NCBI GenBank assembly: GCA_020048645.1
Contig: JAIFMG010000010.1
Coordinates: 1-54,240 of the forward strand
Length of the DNA: 54,240 nt
Direction: 5' to 3'
Source of the DNA: Bacteroidota bacterium
GTDB taxonomy: Bacteria; Bacteroidota; Bacteroidia; Bacteroidales; UBA6013
The notes beneath the pieces were generated by a model. It was not told the DNA's origin and did no database searches. It worked only from the letters and a program-made list of their open reading frames with translations. The position numbers were made by a program, and so were the translations under genes. Positions 6,896-16,659 of the stretch are shown here, piece by piece (position 1 is the first letter of the stretch; the number at the start of each line of letters is the position of its first letter).

Positions 6896-9800
6896 ATGAA
6901 GTTGACTCTACCCAAGGATACACCGGCCCGAAAGGCCGTCGTCGTGGTTTTCGTCTTGTTTTCCAGTCTGTTCCAGAACCCGGCCCTGGGCCAGCAGTCG
7001 CGGGTGGACCGCTTGTTGGACGAGGGCGAGTTCCAGATGGAGAAGGGCTACTGGTCGAGCGCGATGGAGCACTTCCGCGAAGTGCTGCGCGAGACGCCGG
7101 GCCACCCGGAGGCCAACCACCTGCTGGGCAAGTGCTATTTCCAACTCCAGCGCTTCCCCGAGGCGGAGACCTGCTTCCTGCGCTCGGTCGAGAGCCAGGG
7201 GGGCCGGTCGCCCCTGGCCCTGTTCGACCTGGGCGTGGTGCAGAAGATCAACGGCCGGCACTCGGCCAGCATCGAGAGCTTCGAGACCCTGATCACGCTG
7301 CACCAGTTCACCGACGTGGACGACTTCCCGGAGAAAGAGCGGGTGTTCGCGCGGGCGCTGAACGAGGTGGAAGGCGCCATCTGGGTGCTGGAGCAGCACG
7401 GCGGGTTCGAGTGCTGGAACATGAACAGCCCCGTGAACAGCCCGTCCAACGACTTCGGCCCGACCCTCGGGCCCTCGGGCTCGCTGGTGCTCAGCTCGGG
7501 CAGGGCCCAGGGCCGGGGGGCGGTCCGCAACCAGCTCGAGGAGGCCTTCACCGACAACCTGCGCTTCGTGCCCCAGGGCCGGCTCTGGGAGCAGGACGCC
7601 GAAGGCATGGGCCAGGCCAACGGCCCGATGAACGACGGACCCGGGCAGTTCAGCGCCTCGGGCGACGCCTTCTACTTCACCTACTGCGGCGGGCAGGAAG
7701 GCCGCTGCGCCATCTGGGTCAGCCGGCGCGCCGACGGCCGCTGGCACAAGCCCGAGCCGCTCGACTCGGCCATCAACCTGCCCGGCTCCAACAGCCAGCA
7801 CCCTGCGCTCTCGAGCGACGGCGGCACCCTCTACTTCTGCTCCGACCGCCCGGGAGGCCTCGGGGGCAAGGACATCTGGATGAGCCGTCGCCAGGGCGAC
7901 GGCTGGGCGGCGCCCACCAACCTGGGCCCTTCGGTCAACACTCCCTTCGACGAGATCTCGCCCTTCTACTACTCGCCCAAGTCCATGCTCTTCTTCTCGT
8001 CCAACGGGCTGCGCGGCTATGGCGGGTTCGACATCTTCATGGCCTCGCCCATGGGCGAGGGTTTCCAGGTCGAAAACCTGACCTCGCCCTTCAACTCCAA
8101 CGGCAACGACGCCTATTTCTTTGCCGATGCCCAAAAAGGTTTCCTGGCATCCGACCGCTCGGGGGGCAGTGGCGCCTACGACATCTTCGGCTTCAACAGC
8201 CCCTTCAGCCCCATGAGCATGGAGAGCCTCCGCCTCCGCCTGGAGATGCTCAAGGCCAAGGTGGACAACAGCTCCTACAACACCGAGCAGCAGGCCTTCC
8301 AGGGCGCCCTCGACCTGGGCGACCTGGTCGGCTACGACCAGATCGTCAGCCCGGAGGACAACCAGCGCTACGAGACCCTGATCTCGAAGCGGCTGGCCAG
8401 CTTCATCTACGGCTACGCCCTGCCCTACACCCAGGTGGAGGCCAGCTTCATGGATTCCCTGACCATCGACGACCGCAGCCTGGTGGACATGATCTACCTC
8501 TCGCGGGCCATGACGCTCAACGGCGCCAAGATCGACTCGTTCCGCATGGCCGACCAGACCCGCCACAGCCAGCTCAGCCCCGACGACCTGCGCCAGCTCA
8601 AGCAGTTCGAGCAGGCCTTCCAGGGCAAGGGCGCCGAGGAGGTCGTGCGGCTGCCCGCCGGGCTGCTGGCCACCTACCAGGGGCAGAGCATCAGCGAGCG
8701 CTACAAGTTCGACCGCCTGCTGGCCTTCAGCCTCAGCGGCGCGGCCCGGCGCTTCTCGCCCGAGAGCGACATCTTCGGCGACGACCTCGGCCTGCGCGAC
8801 CTGGTGGGACAGGGAGGCATCATCTCCGAGGAGACCTACCTGGCCTACGAGCGGCTCATGTCGCGCTCGGTGGCCGAACGGGTACACAGGGCCAACCGCG
8901 GCTTCTTCGCCTCCGAGAAGGCCCTGCTCGACCAGCTCAGCATCGACGACCTCAGCATCATGGAGTTCGAGCTCCAGATCCGCCTCTCGAAGCTCACGCC
9001 CGAGCGGATCGACTCGCTCAAGGAGGCCGACAGGGTGCGCTTCCTGGCACTGCCCCAGGAGCAGGCCAGCCGGGTGGACGAGCTGGCCGCCGCCGCGCTG
9101 GCCGCGCCCTCGGGGCAGGCCATCGCCCTCGCGGAACCCGCCCGGATCTTCTACGACAGCCTGGAGCTGGTGGACAAGACCCGCGTGGACCGCATGGTGG
9201 CCATGCGGCTGGCCCACCTGCGCCGCGAAAGCGCCGACGAGACCCAGAACTGGGCCGACCCGCTCGGCATGGGGGACCTCACGGGCGAAGGGGGGCTCTT
9301 CACCGACGCCGAGATGCTCGAGCTCGAACGGCTGCTCTCGCCTAGGCTGGCCGCATTCCTCTACGGCATCGAGATGCCCCTGGACCAGAACGACCAGACC
9401 GCCCTCGACAACCTCAGCATCGACAAGCGCAGCCTCCTGGACTTCCTCTTCCGCGGGCGGACCGCCGAGCTGAACTTCCGCGTCATCGACTCCATCCAGG
9501 GCGCCGACCGCGAGCGCTGGCAGAACATCGAGTCCAAGCAGGCGCAGAGCGTCGAGCGCGTGGCCCTGCTCGTGCTCGAAACCTCCGGGGCCAAGACCAT
9601 CGCGCTGCCCGCCGACCTGGCCGACGAGTGCCACCGCATGGGCATCGACCAGAAATACCGCTTCGACCGGCTGGTGGCCTACCGCGTGGCCCACTACCTC
9701 TCCGGCCAGGAGGAGAGCCCGACGCAGGCCTCCCTCTTCTTGCCCGACGACATCATCAGCACGCAGGATCAGGAAAACTTCCACCAACTGATGCTGGCCT

Positions 9801-12800
9801 TCCTCTCGGGCCTGCCCTACGAAACCCGCATGGCCCGCCTCGAGGCCGACCAGCAGGCCTACGACCGCCTGGGGGCCGACGACAGGGGCCTGCTCGAAAT
9901 GATGCTCTACGCGGAGGCCTCGCAGCTCAGCGCGGGCCGCAAGCTCGAGGTCAAGCAGTCGGCACAGCAGGCCTACGAGCTGGCCCCGGCCGCCGGGCGC
10001 GCCCTGGTGGACCAGGTGGCCAAGGCCTACTCGCTCACCCCGACCAGCGCTCCGTTCGTCGAGGTGCCCAGCGCGGCCCAGAGCCATTACCTGGGCCTCT
10101 CGCTCGAGGACAAGCGCGCCTTCATGCGCATGGTGGCCCATCGGCTCGACCAGATCAACCGCCAGCGGCTTGAGCTGGCACTGGCTTACCAGGACCTCTT
10201 CGAGGACCAGCTCAGCCTGCGCGAGCTCAGCGGCGACGGCGGGCTGCTCTCGGAAGAGCGCTACGCCCAGTTCGAGAGCGTCATCTCCTTCCGCGTGGCC
10301 TGCTACCTCAACGACCTGTCCGTCCCCTACCTGCGCGAGGAGCAGGAAGCCCAACTGGGCTTCTCCATGGCCGAGAAAAGCCTGGTGGAGATGATGTTCG
10401 CCGTCAAGACCATGCCTTTCCAGCAGCCGGCGAGCCGCCAGCGCGTGCGCGACTTCGACGCCCTGGAGTTCCACAACCTGCCCCTGCCCGAGCGGCAACT
10501 GGTGGCCAAGCTGGTCAACGCCTACCTCGACCAGCTTCCCCAGCGCCCCAGCTACGTCAGCCTTTCGGCCGCCGACAGGCTCGCCTACCAGCAACTGCCC
10601 ATCCAGCGGCGCTACGTGATCGACAGGGTGTTCGCCGCCAAGCTGCGCGTCGCGGTGCTCGCCCGCCAGATGGCCTCGTCGGGCCTGGCCAAGGTCGGCT
10701 CGCACGACCTGGCCCTGCTCGAGACCGGACTGCTCAGCAACGAGAGGATCATGGCCATCAAGCGGGTGCTCAGCCTCCGCATGGCCGGGTACCTCCACGG
10801 CGTCAACCTGCCCTGCAACGCCACCGACTACCAGTTGCAAGAAAGCCTCAACATCGACGAGGCAAGCCTGCTGGCCATGATCCTCGAGCTCAAAGTCAAG
10901 ACCACGGCCCCCAGGGCGCTCGACTCGCTCCGGCAGGCCGACCTGGTGGCCTACCAGTCGGCCAGCACCGAGACCCTGGCCATGGCCAACCACATCGCCC
11001 GGCTCTCGCGCAGCCTGGGCCCCGACAAGGAGTTCGTCAGCCTTTCGGCCGCCTACCAGGTGCAGTACGACGCGCTCGAAATCGAGGAGAAGTACAAGTT
11101 CGACCGCCTGGTGGCCTACGCCATCACCCTGAACGTCACGGCCGAAGAAGCCCAAGAAATGCTGGACCGCGTCCTCAAAAACGACGACCTGAACGTCCGC
11201 GAGGTGGGCCTGCTCGCCCCCGCCGAACAGGAGAACTACGACAAGATCACGTCCTTCCGCCTGGCCGAGCAAATCAACGACCTGAGCATCAGCTTCATGC
11301 CCAGCGACCAGGCCATTTTTGACCAGATGGACATCGAAGACAAGAGCCTGCTGGAGATGATCCTGGTCGCCAAGACGCAGAACATCCCCCGCAACGTCCG
11401 CGACTCGGCCCGCATGGCCGACGCGCAGGCCTTCGCGAAGCTCTCCGCCGCCGAGCAGGAGCTTGTCGAGGCCATGGTCGAGGCCTACGCCAGCGCCGGG
11501 CCTTCGGCGCTGGAAGCAGCGATGGCCCGACGCTACGCCGAGCTGGCCCTGCCCCGCAAGCAGGCCCTCGACAGGGTCATGGCCGCGCGGCTGGCCCAAC
11601 GGCTGGACGCCGCCCGCGCCAACCTCAGCGCCGTGGCGCTGCTCCAGGCCGACGAGCTGGGCCTGGCCGACCTTGGGCCCCTGGTCAGCCAGCAAGAGCG
11701 CAACCAGTACGAGAGGGTGCTCTCATTCCTGCTGGCCTGCCAGATCTATGGCCTCAAGGTGCCCATGCTCGAACCCGACCACCAGATACACCAGGCCCTC
11801 ACCCTCGACGAGGCCAGCCTGCTCGACATGATGCTGCTGCTCAAGACCCAGAAGCTCGGCCCCGAGCGGGTGGACTCGCTGCGCCTGGCCGACTGGCACG
11901 CCTCGAGCCAAGCGCCCGACCAGACCCAGGCCTGGCTAGAGGCCGCGTTGCTCGCCTACCAGCAGCCCGAGGCCGGAGCCAGCTTCGTGCGCCTGCCCGG
12001 CGACCTGGACCAGGCCTACCGGGCCTTCTCCACGGCCGACAAGTTCGCCTTCGACAGGATGCTCCTCCTTCGCCTCTGGGAGGCCGCCGAGCAGGCCAAG
12101 CGCCAGCGCGAGACGCCACCCGACGCCGAGGACATCTTCGTCCGCGAAGACCTGGGCATGGGCGACATCGTGGAGGCCGGCCTAATCAGCCGGCAGCAGA
12201 TGGACGCCTTCCAGCGCGTGATCTCCTACCGCTTCGCGATGGCCATCCACGGCCTGGACATGCCCTTGCTTGAGCCGGACCAGCGCCTGGTGCGGCAGAT
12301 GGGCATGGAAGAGCGAAGCCTGCTCGAGATGCTCGTGGCCGTCAAGACCAACGAGCTGGCCGATGGGCAACTCCGCGCGGTGTTCCAGGAATCGGACAGC
12401 CGATCGTTCCAGGAGCTGGACGCCAACAGCCGCGCCTGGGTCGATAGGCTGGCGGAGGCCTTGGCCACGGCCTCGCCCCAAGCGGAGTCCGTGGGCCTGA
12501 ACCCGGTGGACGCGGCCCGCTACGCGGAGCTGCCCATCGAGCGCAAGTTCACCATCGACAGGATGCTGGCCGCCAGCCTGCGCCAGGAGAGCTTCGGCCC
12601 CGACTACTTCCTGGTCGAAGACAAGCTGTTCCTGCTGGACATGGTGGAGGTCGGCGTGCTCACGCAGGCCGAGTACCTGGCCTACGAGCGGGTGGTCTCG
12701 GCCCGGATGGCCATGCGCCTCTACGGGCGAGACCTGCCGCTGCTCGACGCGGACCAGGAGCTGTTCGACAGCCTGGGCATCGAGGGCAAGAGCTTCGTAT

Positions 12801-13759
12801 GGATGATGCTCGAGTCGCGGCTGCATGGCCTGACGGAACAGGACGCAGAGGCGATGCGCGAGGCCGACGCCGACCTGGTGGCCTCCCTGCCGCCGGCGCA
12901 GCTCGGCCTCTGCCGCGCCATCGTGTCGGCCTACCAGGGCCAGCCAGGGGCGGCCAAGGTGCGCCTGCCCGCGGACGCGCGGGCCTCCTACGCCGCGCTC
13001 TCCTTCCTGAGCAAGAACAGGATGGACCGCTCGGTCATGCGGACGCTCGATGGGGCGGCGCCCGCGGCCAACCCTGGCGGCGGCGTCCCGATCGTAGGCC
13101 CAGCGGCTGGGGCGGAGGTCTTCGGCTTCAAGGTCGAGCCGGATTGCTCGCAGGGCAGCATCTCCGGCAGGCTGGTCGGCCCGGACGGGCAGGCGCTGGC
13201 CAACCGCGCCCTTCGGCTGCTCGGGCCCGACGGCGGCCAGCTCGCCCAGACGCTGACGGACGAGCAGGGGCGCTTCGTCATGCCCGGGCTGGCCAGCGGG
13301 GCGGCCCACCAGGTGTGGTCAGCGGCCGCCGAGGCCGGAAGCCACGTCTCGGAGCTGGCCCTGCGCTGCGGCCAGGCCTCCAGCGGAGGCACCGCGCAGC
13401 CAGGCCCGGCGCAATGGACCCAGGCCGGGGCCCAGCAGGGCGCCACGGTCTTCTTCGCCACCAACTCGGCGGCCCTTGGCCCCGACGCCCGCGCGGCCCT
13501 GGACCTTTTCCTGCTCAACTGGAACCGCGCCGAGTCGAAGGTGCTCGTTCGGGGTTTCGCCGATGGCAGCGGAACGGCGCAGGCCAACATGGTGGTCAGC
13601 CAATCGCGGGCGGAGGCTGTCAAGGCCTACCTCCAGGCGCAGGGCTGGAAAGGCGAGCTCGCCGTTGAGGCGCGGGGCTCGTCGGACCCGCTGACCGAGA
13701 ACGACAGCGAGGCCGGAAGAAGGCTCAACCGCCGGGCCGAGGTGCTTCTGCTCGACTGA
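6896..13759 (+). CDS. Giant PorE-like envelope protein: TPR, PD40 propeller, ten ~160-residue repeats, regulatory-like domain, OmpA C-terminus
   Basis: A 2287-residue protein. Starting at 6896 gives a signal peptide (KAVVVVFVLFSSLFQNPALG); an ATG at 6848 would add 16 residues ahead of it. Domains: TPR-like helices about 35-135 (AMEHFREVL, EANHLLGKCYFQLQRFPEA); a PD40/WD40-like propeller about 170-450 with repeated SSDGGTLYFCSDRPGG- and FFSSNGLRGYGGFDIF-type blades; ten tandem helical repeats, residues 492-2053; a carboxypeptidase-regulatory-like beta domain about 2085-2140 (GRLVGPDGQALANRAL); and an OmpA C-terminal domain from about 2180 (FFATNSAAL, GFADGSGTAQAN, SRAEAVKAYL), expected to bind peptidoglycan. 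Without the repeats, this is the domain order described for PorE of the type IX secretion system and for its Bacteroidota paralogues. No lipobox was recognised. Location is inferred to be periplasm/outer membrane, anchored to the wall. The repeat block is not a family I recognise. Confidence 0.85.
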   Translation: MKLTLPKDTPARKAVVVVFVLFSSLFQNPALGQQSRVDRLLDEGEFQMEKGYWSSAMEHFREVLRETPGHPEANHLLGKCYFQLQRFPEAETCFLRSVESQGGRSPLALFDLGVVQKINGRHSASIESFETLITLHQFTDVDDFPEKERVFARALNEVEGAIWVLEQHGGFECWNMNSPVNSPSNDFGPTLGPSGSLVLSSGRAQGRGAVRNQLEEAFTDNLRFVPQGRLWEQDAEGMGQANGPMNDGPGQFSASGDAFYFTYCGGQEGRCAIWVSRRADGRWHKPEPLDSAINLPGSNSQHPALSSDGGTLYFCSDRPGGLGGKDIWMSRRQGDGWAAPTNLGPSVNTPFDEISPFYYSPKSMLFFSSNGLRGYGGFDIFMASPMGEGFQVENLTSPFNSNGNDAYFFADAQKGFLASDRSGGSGAYDIFGFNSPFSPMSMESLRLRLEMLKAKVDNSSYNTEQQAFQGALDLGDLVGYDQIVSPEDNQRYETLISKRLASFIYGYALPYTQVEASFMDSLTIDDRSLVDMIYLSRAMTLNGAKIDSFRMADQTRHSQLSPDDLRQLKQFEQAFQGKGAEEVVRLPAGLLATYQGQSISERYKFDRLLAFSLSGAARRFSPESDIFGDDLGLRDLVGQGGIISEETYLAYERLMSRSVAERVHRANRGFFASEKALLDQLSIDDLSIMEFELQIRLSKLTPERIDSLKEADRVRFLALPQEQASRVDELAAAALAAPSGQAIALAEPARIFYDSLELVDKTRVDRMVAMRLAHLRRESADETQNWADPLGMGDLTGEGGLFTDAEMLELERLLSPRLAAFLYGIEMPLDQNDQTALDNLSIDKRSLLDFLFRGRTAELNFRVIDSIQGADRERWQNIESKQAQSVERVALLVLETSGAKTIALPADLADECHRMGIDQKYRFDRLVAYRVAHYLSGQEESPTQASLFLPDDIISTQDQENFHQLMLAFLSGLPYETRMARLEADQQAYDRLGADDRGLLEMMLYAEASQLSAGRKLEVKQSAQQAYELAPAAGRALVDQVAKAYSLTPTSAPFVEVPSAAQSHYLGLSLEDKRAFMRMVAHRLDQINRQRLELALAYQDLFEDQLSLRELSGDGGLLSEERYAQFESVISFRVACYLNDLSVPYLREEQEAQLGFSMAEKSLVEMMFAVKTMPFQQPASRQRVRDFDALEFHNLPLPERQLVAKLVNAYLDQLPQRPSYVSLSAADRLAYQQLPIQRRYVIDRVFAAKLRVAVLARQMASSGLAKVGSHDLALLETGLLSNERIMAIKRVLSLRMAGYLHGVNLPCNATDYQLQESLNIDEASLLAMILELKVKTTAPRALDSLRQADLVAYQSASTETLAMANHIARLSRSLGPDKEFVSLSAAYQVQYDALEIEEKYKFDRLVAYAITLNVTAEEAQEMLDRVLKNDDLNVREVGLLAPAEQENYDKITSFRLAEQINDLSISFMPSDQAIFDQMDIEDKSLLEMILVAKTQNIPRNVRDSARMADAQAFAKLSAAEQELVEAMVEAYASAGPSALEAAMARRYAELALPRKQALDRVMAARLAQRLDAARANLSAVALLQADELGLADLGPLVSQQERNQYERVLSFLLACQIYGLKVPMLEPDHQIHQALTLDEASLLDMMLLLKTQKLGPERVDSLRLADWHASSQAPDQTQAWLEAALLAYQQPEAGASFVRLPGDLDQAYRAFSTADKFAFDRMLLLRLWEAAEQAKRQRETPPDAEDIFVREDLGMGDIVEAGLISRQQMDAFQRVISYRFAMAIHGLDMPLLEPDQRLVRQMGMEERSLLEMLVAVKTNELADGQLRAVFQESDSRSFQELDANSRAWVDRLAEALATASPQAESVGLNPVDAARYAELPIERKFTIDRMLAASLRQESFGPDYFLVEDKLFLLDMVEVGVLTQAEYLAYERVVSARMAMRLYGRDLPLLDADQELFDSLGIEGKSFVWMMLESRLHGLTEQDAEAMREADADLVASLPPAQLGLCRAIVSAYQGQPGAAKVRLPADARASYAALSFLSKNRMDRSVMRTLDGAAPAANPGGGVPIVGPAAGAEVFGFKVEPDCSQGSISGRLVGPDGQALANRALRLLGPDGGQLAQTLTDEQGRFVMPGLASGAAHQVWSAAAEAGSHVSELALRCGQASSGGTAQPGPAQWTQAGAQQGATVFFATNSAALGPDARAALDLFLLNWNRAESKVLVRGFADGSGTAQANMVVSQSRAEAVKAYLQAQGWKGELAVEARGSSDPLTENDSEAGRRLNRRAEVLLLD
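8369..13055 (+). repeat. Ten tandem protein repeats (~160 residues each) inside the PorE-like protein
   Basis: Each unit begins near 'YERvlS.R.A..lyGl.lP', continues with 'dQ..fd.l.IddrSLleMml..kt', often 'iDSlr.AD', then 'Y..L.ie.kykfDRlvA.rl', and ends in a linker like 'lgl.Dlv..GliS.eeyla'. By eye the units start at residues 492, 651 and so on to 1930, averaging about 160 residues. Units are strongly diverged at the DNA level, so this is an old protein-level repeat rather than a recent tandem duplication. Predicted to be nearly all helical. Confidence 0.8.
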
Positions 13760-13765
13760 TACCCA

Positions 13766-13925
13766 GTTGCCATCCAAGGCGATGGATTGCCTTGGTACGT
13801 CTTGGCTTTCGCATTGGACCCCTACGGGGCTCTGGCTCGCCGCTGTTCTCGGCTCCCCGGATTTCATCCGGGGCTATCCACATTCCATCCCTTCGGGATG
13901 GGCGGAACAGCCCGATTTTGTCGGA
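13766..13925. repeat. Copy A of a dispersed 160-bp hairpin-rich element
   Basis: Aligns without any gap to 26561-26720 (135 of 160 positions identical by my count). It contains three compact hairpins: CCCC/GGGG, the 8-bp CCCCGGAT-TTC-ATCCGGGG, and CATCCC-TTC-GGGATG; the last two are identical in both copies. It lies in the 244-bp gap between the tail of the PorE-like gene and a convergent glycosyltransferase gene. No coding function seen. Confidence 0.8.
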
Positions 13926-14003
13926 CGCTGGCACCTGGGATGTTCCACCAATGGACGCGACTTGGCATGGGCCGGAGCCCGCGGGGCGATGCGCGGGCGC
14001 GGC

Positions 14004-14978
14004 TCAGCCTTGGCTGGACGCGGGCGGGCGGGGTTCGAGGTTGCTGCTCTGGACGATGTAGGGCGGGCGGGCGCGGACGTTGTCGTTGACGCGGCTGAGG
14101 TAGGCTCCGATGATGCCGATGGAAAGCAGTTGGACTCCGCCGATGAACATGGTGCTCATGATCAAGGAGGTCCATCCGGTGATGGTCCGGTCGAGGATGA
14201 AGTGCGAGTAGAGCGCGAACAGGATGACCACCAGCGAGAACAGCGAGATCAGGAAGCCGAGCCGCGTGACCAGGCGCAAGGGCAGGTCGGAGAATCCGGT
14301 GATGCCGTCGGTGGCGAACCGGAGCATCTTGGAGAACGGGTAGCCCGACTGGCCATGCCGGCGCTCGTCGCGGTCGAAGAGGACTTCGGCCTGCCGGAAT
14401 CCCAGCCAGGCGATCTGTCCGCGGAGGAACTTGCCGCGCTCGGGCATCCGCCTCAAGCCCTCGACGACCTTGCGGTCGATCAGGCGGAAGTCGCCCGTGT
14501 CGAGGGGAATGTCGATGGAGGTGAGCTGTCGGAGCAGTCGGTAGAAGATCTTGGCCGTCGCGCGCTTGAAGAGGCTTTCGCCCTTGCGGCGTCGGCGTCG
14601 GGCATAGACCACTTCGAAGCCTTCGCGGTATTTGCGGTGCAGCTCGCCGATCAGCTCGGGCGGGTCCTGGAGGTCGCCGTCGATGATGACCACGGCCTGG
14701 CCCGAGCAGGCGTCCAGCCCGGCGGAGACGGCCAACTGGTGGCCAAAGTTCCGGCTCAGGTTGATGTAGAAGCTGCGGGGGTGGCGATCGCAGAGGGCGC
14801 GGAGCTTTTCCAGGGAGCCGTCGCGGCTGCCGTCGTTGACGAAGATGAGCTCGAAGCTGTCGGACACGGCCTCGGCGGCGGCGCGCAGCCGGGCGTGGAG
14901 CTCGTCGAGGATGGCCTCTTCGTTGAAGATGGGCACGACCACGGAAAGGTCGATTTCCTTACTCGGGAAGTTTGGCAT
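14004..14978 (-). CDS. Family 2 glycosyltransferase, polyprenyl-phosphate sugar synthase type (DPM1/GtrB/ArnC-like)
   Basis: A 324-residue membrane-associated GT2 enzyme that should transfer a sugar from a nucleotide sugar to polyprenyl phosphate on the cytoplasmic face. The catalytic domain opens LSVVVPIFNEEAIL, with FVNDGS near residue 51, the metal-binding IDGDLQDPPE near 105, and the RRHGQSGYP motif near 210. Two C-terminal transmembrane helices follow (LGFLISLFSLVVILFALYS and SLIMSTMFIGGVQLLSIGII), as in GtrB/ArnC proteins. The ATG at 14978 fits the family; the open frame extends further upstream into the neighbouring gene without conservation. It overlaps the upstream transferase gene by 20 bp, indicating translational coupling. 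The two probably form a lipid-linked sugar synthase/transferase pair acting on cell-surface glycans. Confidence 0.88.
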   Translation of the reverse strand: MPNFPSKEIDLSVVVPIFNEEAILDELHARLRAAAEAVSDSFELIFVNDGSRDGSLEKLRALCDRHPRSFYINLSRNFGHQLAVSAGLDACSGQAVVIIDGDLQDPPELIGELHRKYREGFEVVYARRRRRKGESLFKRATAKIFYRLLRQLTSIDIPLDTGDFRLIDRKVVEGLRRMPERGKFLRGQIAWLGFRQAEVLFDRDERRHGQSGYPFSKMLRFATDGITGFSDLPLRLVTRLGFLISLFSLVVILFALYSHFILDRTITGWTSLIMSTMFIGGVQLLSIGIIGAYLSRVNDNVRARPPYIVQSSNLEPRPPASSQG

Positions 14979-16434
14979 GGATGAGGTAGATTTCCACCGC
15001 GCCGTGGGTCCGGAGCAGCTCGTGGTGGTAGTGGGCGCGGATGTACTCCTTGACGCCGTGCTGGTAGGCCACGGCGCGGTCACCCGGCTCCAGCCCGTGC
15101 CAGTGCTTGAAGGCCACCTCCGCTCCTTTCTCGTTGAGCAGGTTGACGTAGAAGAGGTTGTGGGCTTGGTAGTCCTCGAACGAGAGCACGTGCCCGTCGA
15201 TGGCCTGGTGCCCGCGGGCCGCGTCGCGGAGGAAGTAGCTGATTTCGTAGAAGGCGGCGTCGCCCTCGCTCTTCTCCTTGGGGAGGTAGTTCATGGCCAG
15301 CACCTCCTGGTAGGGCCTGAGGCCGACCAGGAACAGGAAGGCGTAGGGCAGGAAGTTCCAACGCAGGTTCAGGCGGGCCCAGTCGGCCTGGTCGAAGAAG
15401 CGGAAGACCAGGTCGAGGAAGAAGGCCACCAGGATGGCCATGAAGGGATAGAGGGGCACGTCGTACCACTCGAGCTTGGTCTTGGCCAGCGATATGGCCA
15501 GCCAGAAGGTGCCCACCAGCACGACCGAGAACAAGGCCAACCGGCTGGCCCGCCCGTCCTTCGACAGCAGGCCGGCGGCGGCGCCCAGGGGCAGCAGCAG
15601 GTGCCAGGCCCTGAAGCGCCCGCTCACGAGGTTTTCGTAGTAGAACCAGAAGCCCTCGTCGTGCCCCTCGATGACCTCGAGGTAGCGCCCGCCGAGCTCG
15701 TTGTTCCAGACGGCCTCGAGGTAGCCAGGATTGAAGGCCTCCCGGGCAAGGTAGAAGCTGCCGACCAGGGCCAGGAAAAGGCCGATGCCCTGGTAGAAGT
15801 GCCGGTTGCGCAGGAGCGGCAGCACCTCCGCCCGCAAGGCGGCGTAGAGGGCCACGCCGGGCAAGAACAGCAGGCCCGCGACGCTCTTGGTCAGGACCGC
15901 CAGGGCCACCGAAAGGAAGAAGAGGTAGAGCAGCCGGCGGTCCTTGGTCTCGAAATAGGCGAAGATGAGCAGCCCGCCCAAGGTGGTCAGCAGCGAGAGC
16001 AGGGCGTCGTAGTCGCCGGTGCGGGTCGAGTGCAGGCCGACGTACCCGGCCGAGCTGACCAGCACGAAGGCCGCCAGCAGCCCCAGCCGCGGACTGCCTA
16101 GGCCTCTGCGCAGGAAGGCCAGCAGCAGCAGGGCCGTGAGGAATCCGGCGAGGGCCGATGGAAGGCGGACCGCCAGCTCGTTGACGCCCAGGGCCTTCAT
16201 CAGCAAGGCCTGCGCCCAGACCATCAGGGGCGGCTTGGTGTTCCACATGTCGGGCCTGCCCTCGAAGTGGGCCACCAGCCAATGGCCGTCGCGCTGCGCC
16301 TCGTAGGCGTTGATGGCCAGCCTGGACTCGTCCCAGATGCGTATCGGGAGCCCGTCGAGATGCCCGAAGATGGGCATGTAGGCCAAGAGGGCCAAGGCCA
16401 GGTAAGGGAGGATTCTGCGGGCGTTCTGGTTCAT
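14959..16434 (-). CDS. ArnT/PMT-like polyprenyl-phosphate-dependent glycosyltransferase (GT39/GT83 type)
   Basis: A 491-residue integral membrane protein with about ten or more hydrophobic segments. After the first helix come the acidic periplasmic-loop residues IRIWDESRLAINAYEAQRDG, the feature that carries the catalytic aspartate in ArnT and PMT enzymes, then HFEGRPDMWNTKPPLMVW, also typical of the family. The C-terminus is a soluble domain (from about GLRPYQEVLAMNYLPKE) ending in a short basic tail. It should use a polyprenyl-phosphate sugar on the periplasmic side to modify lipid A, a glycan or a protein. The substrate is unknown. The ATG at 16434 gives the first transmembrane helix soon after the start. 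The partner synthase gene overlaps its 3' end by 20 bp. Confidence 0.87.
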   Translation of the reverse strand: MNQNARRILPYLALALLAYMPIFGHLDGLPIRIWDESRLAINAYEAQRDGHWLVAHFEGRPDMWNTKPPLMVWAQALLMKALGVNELAVRLPSALAGFLTALLLLAFLRRGLGSPRLGLLAAFVLVSSAGYVGLHSTRTGDYDALLSLLTTLGGLLIFAYFETKDRRLLYLFFLSVALAVLTKSVAGLLFLPGVALYAALRAEVLPLLRNRHFYQGIGLFLALVGSFYLAREAFNPGYLEAVWNNELGGRYLEVIEGHDEGFWFYYENLVSGRFRAWHLLLPLGAAAGLLSKDGRASRLALFSVVLVGTFWLAISLAKTKLEWYDVPLYPFMAILVAFFLDLVFRFFDQADWARLNLRWNFLPYAFLFLVGLRPYQEVLAMNYLPKEKSEGDAAFYEISYFLRDAARGHQAIDGHVLSFEDYQAHNLFYVNLLNEKGAEVAFKHWHGLEPGDRAVAYQHGVKEYIRAHYHHELLRTHGAVEIYLIHAKLPE

Positions 16435-16659
16435 GGGAAGCAAGGCGTGTTGGGTTGTGCGCTCCCTCGGGCGGGGGCCGGCGGGCTGTTTTGGGTTGTC
16501 AGGCAGGACATTCCCCAAAAGTACGTCTTCGGCCCTGATCCTCCAAACGGTTTGCCGAGTGCCGTGCTCGGGCAAGAAGCGGTTTCCCATTCTGGCCAAG
16601 GCGCGCTATCTTCGCGGGCACGAGAACGGCAATCCTCTCGCCCCAAAAAACCAAGCGCC

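Noticed and set aside
6908-11695. Very long open frame (1595 codons) antisense to the PorE-like gene, and a 940-codon frame overlapping it on the same strand
   Set aside because: GC-rich codon usage removes stop codons from the other frames. The translations are Gly/Arg/Ala/Leu-rich without motifs, while the chosen frame has clear domains.
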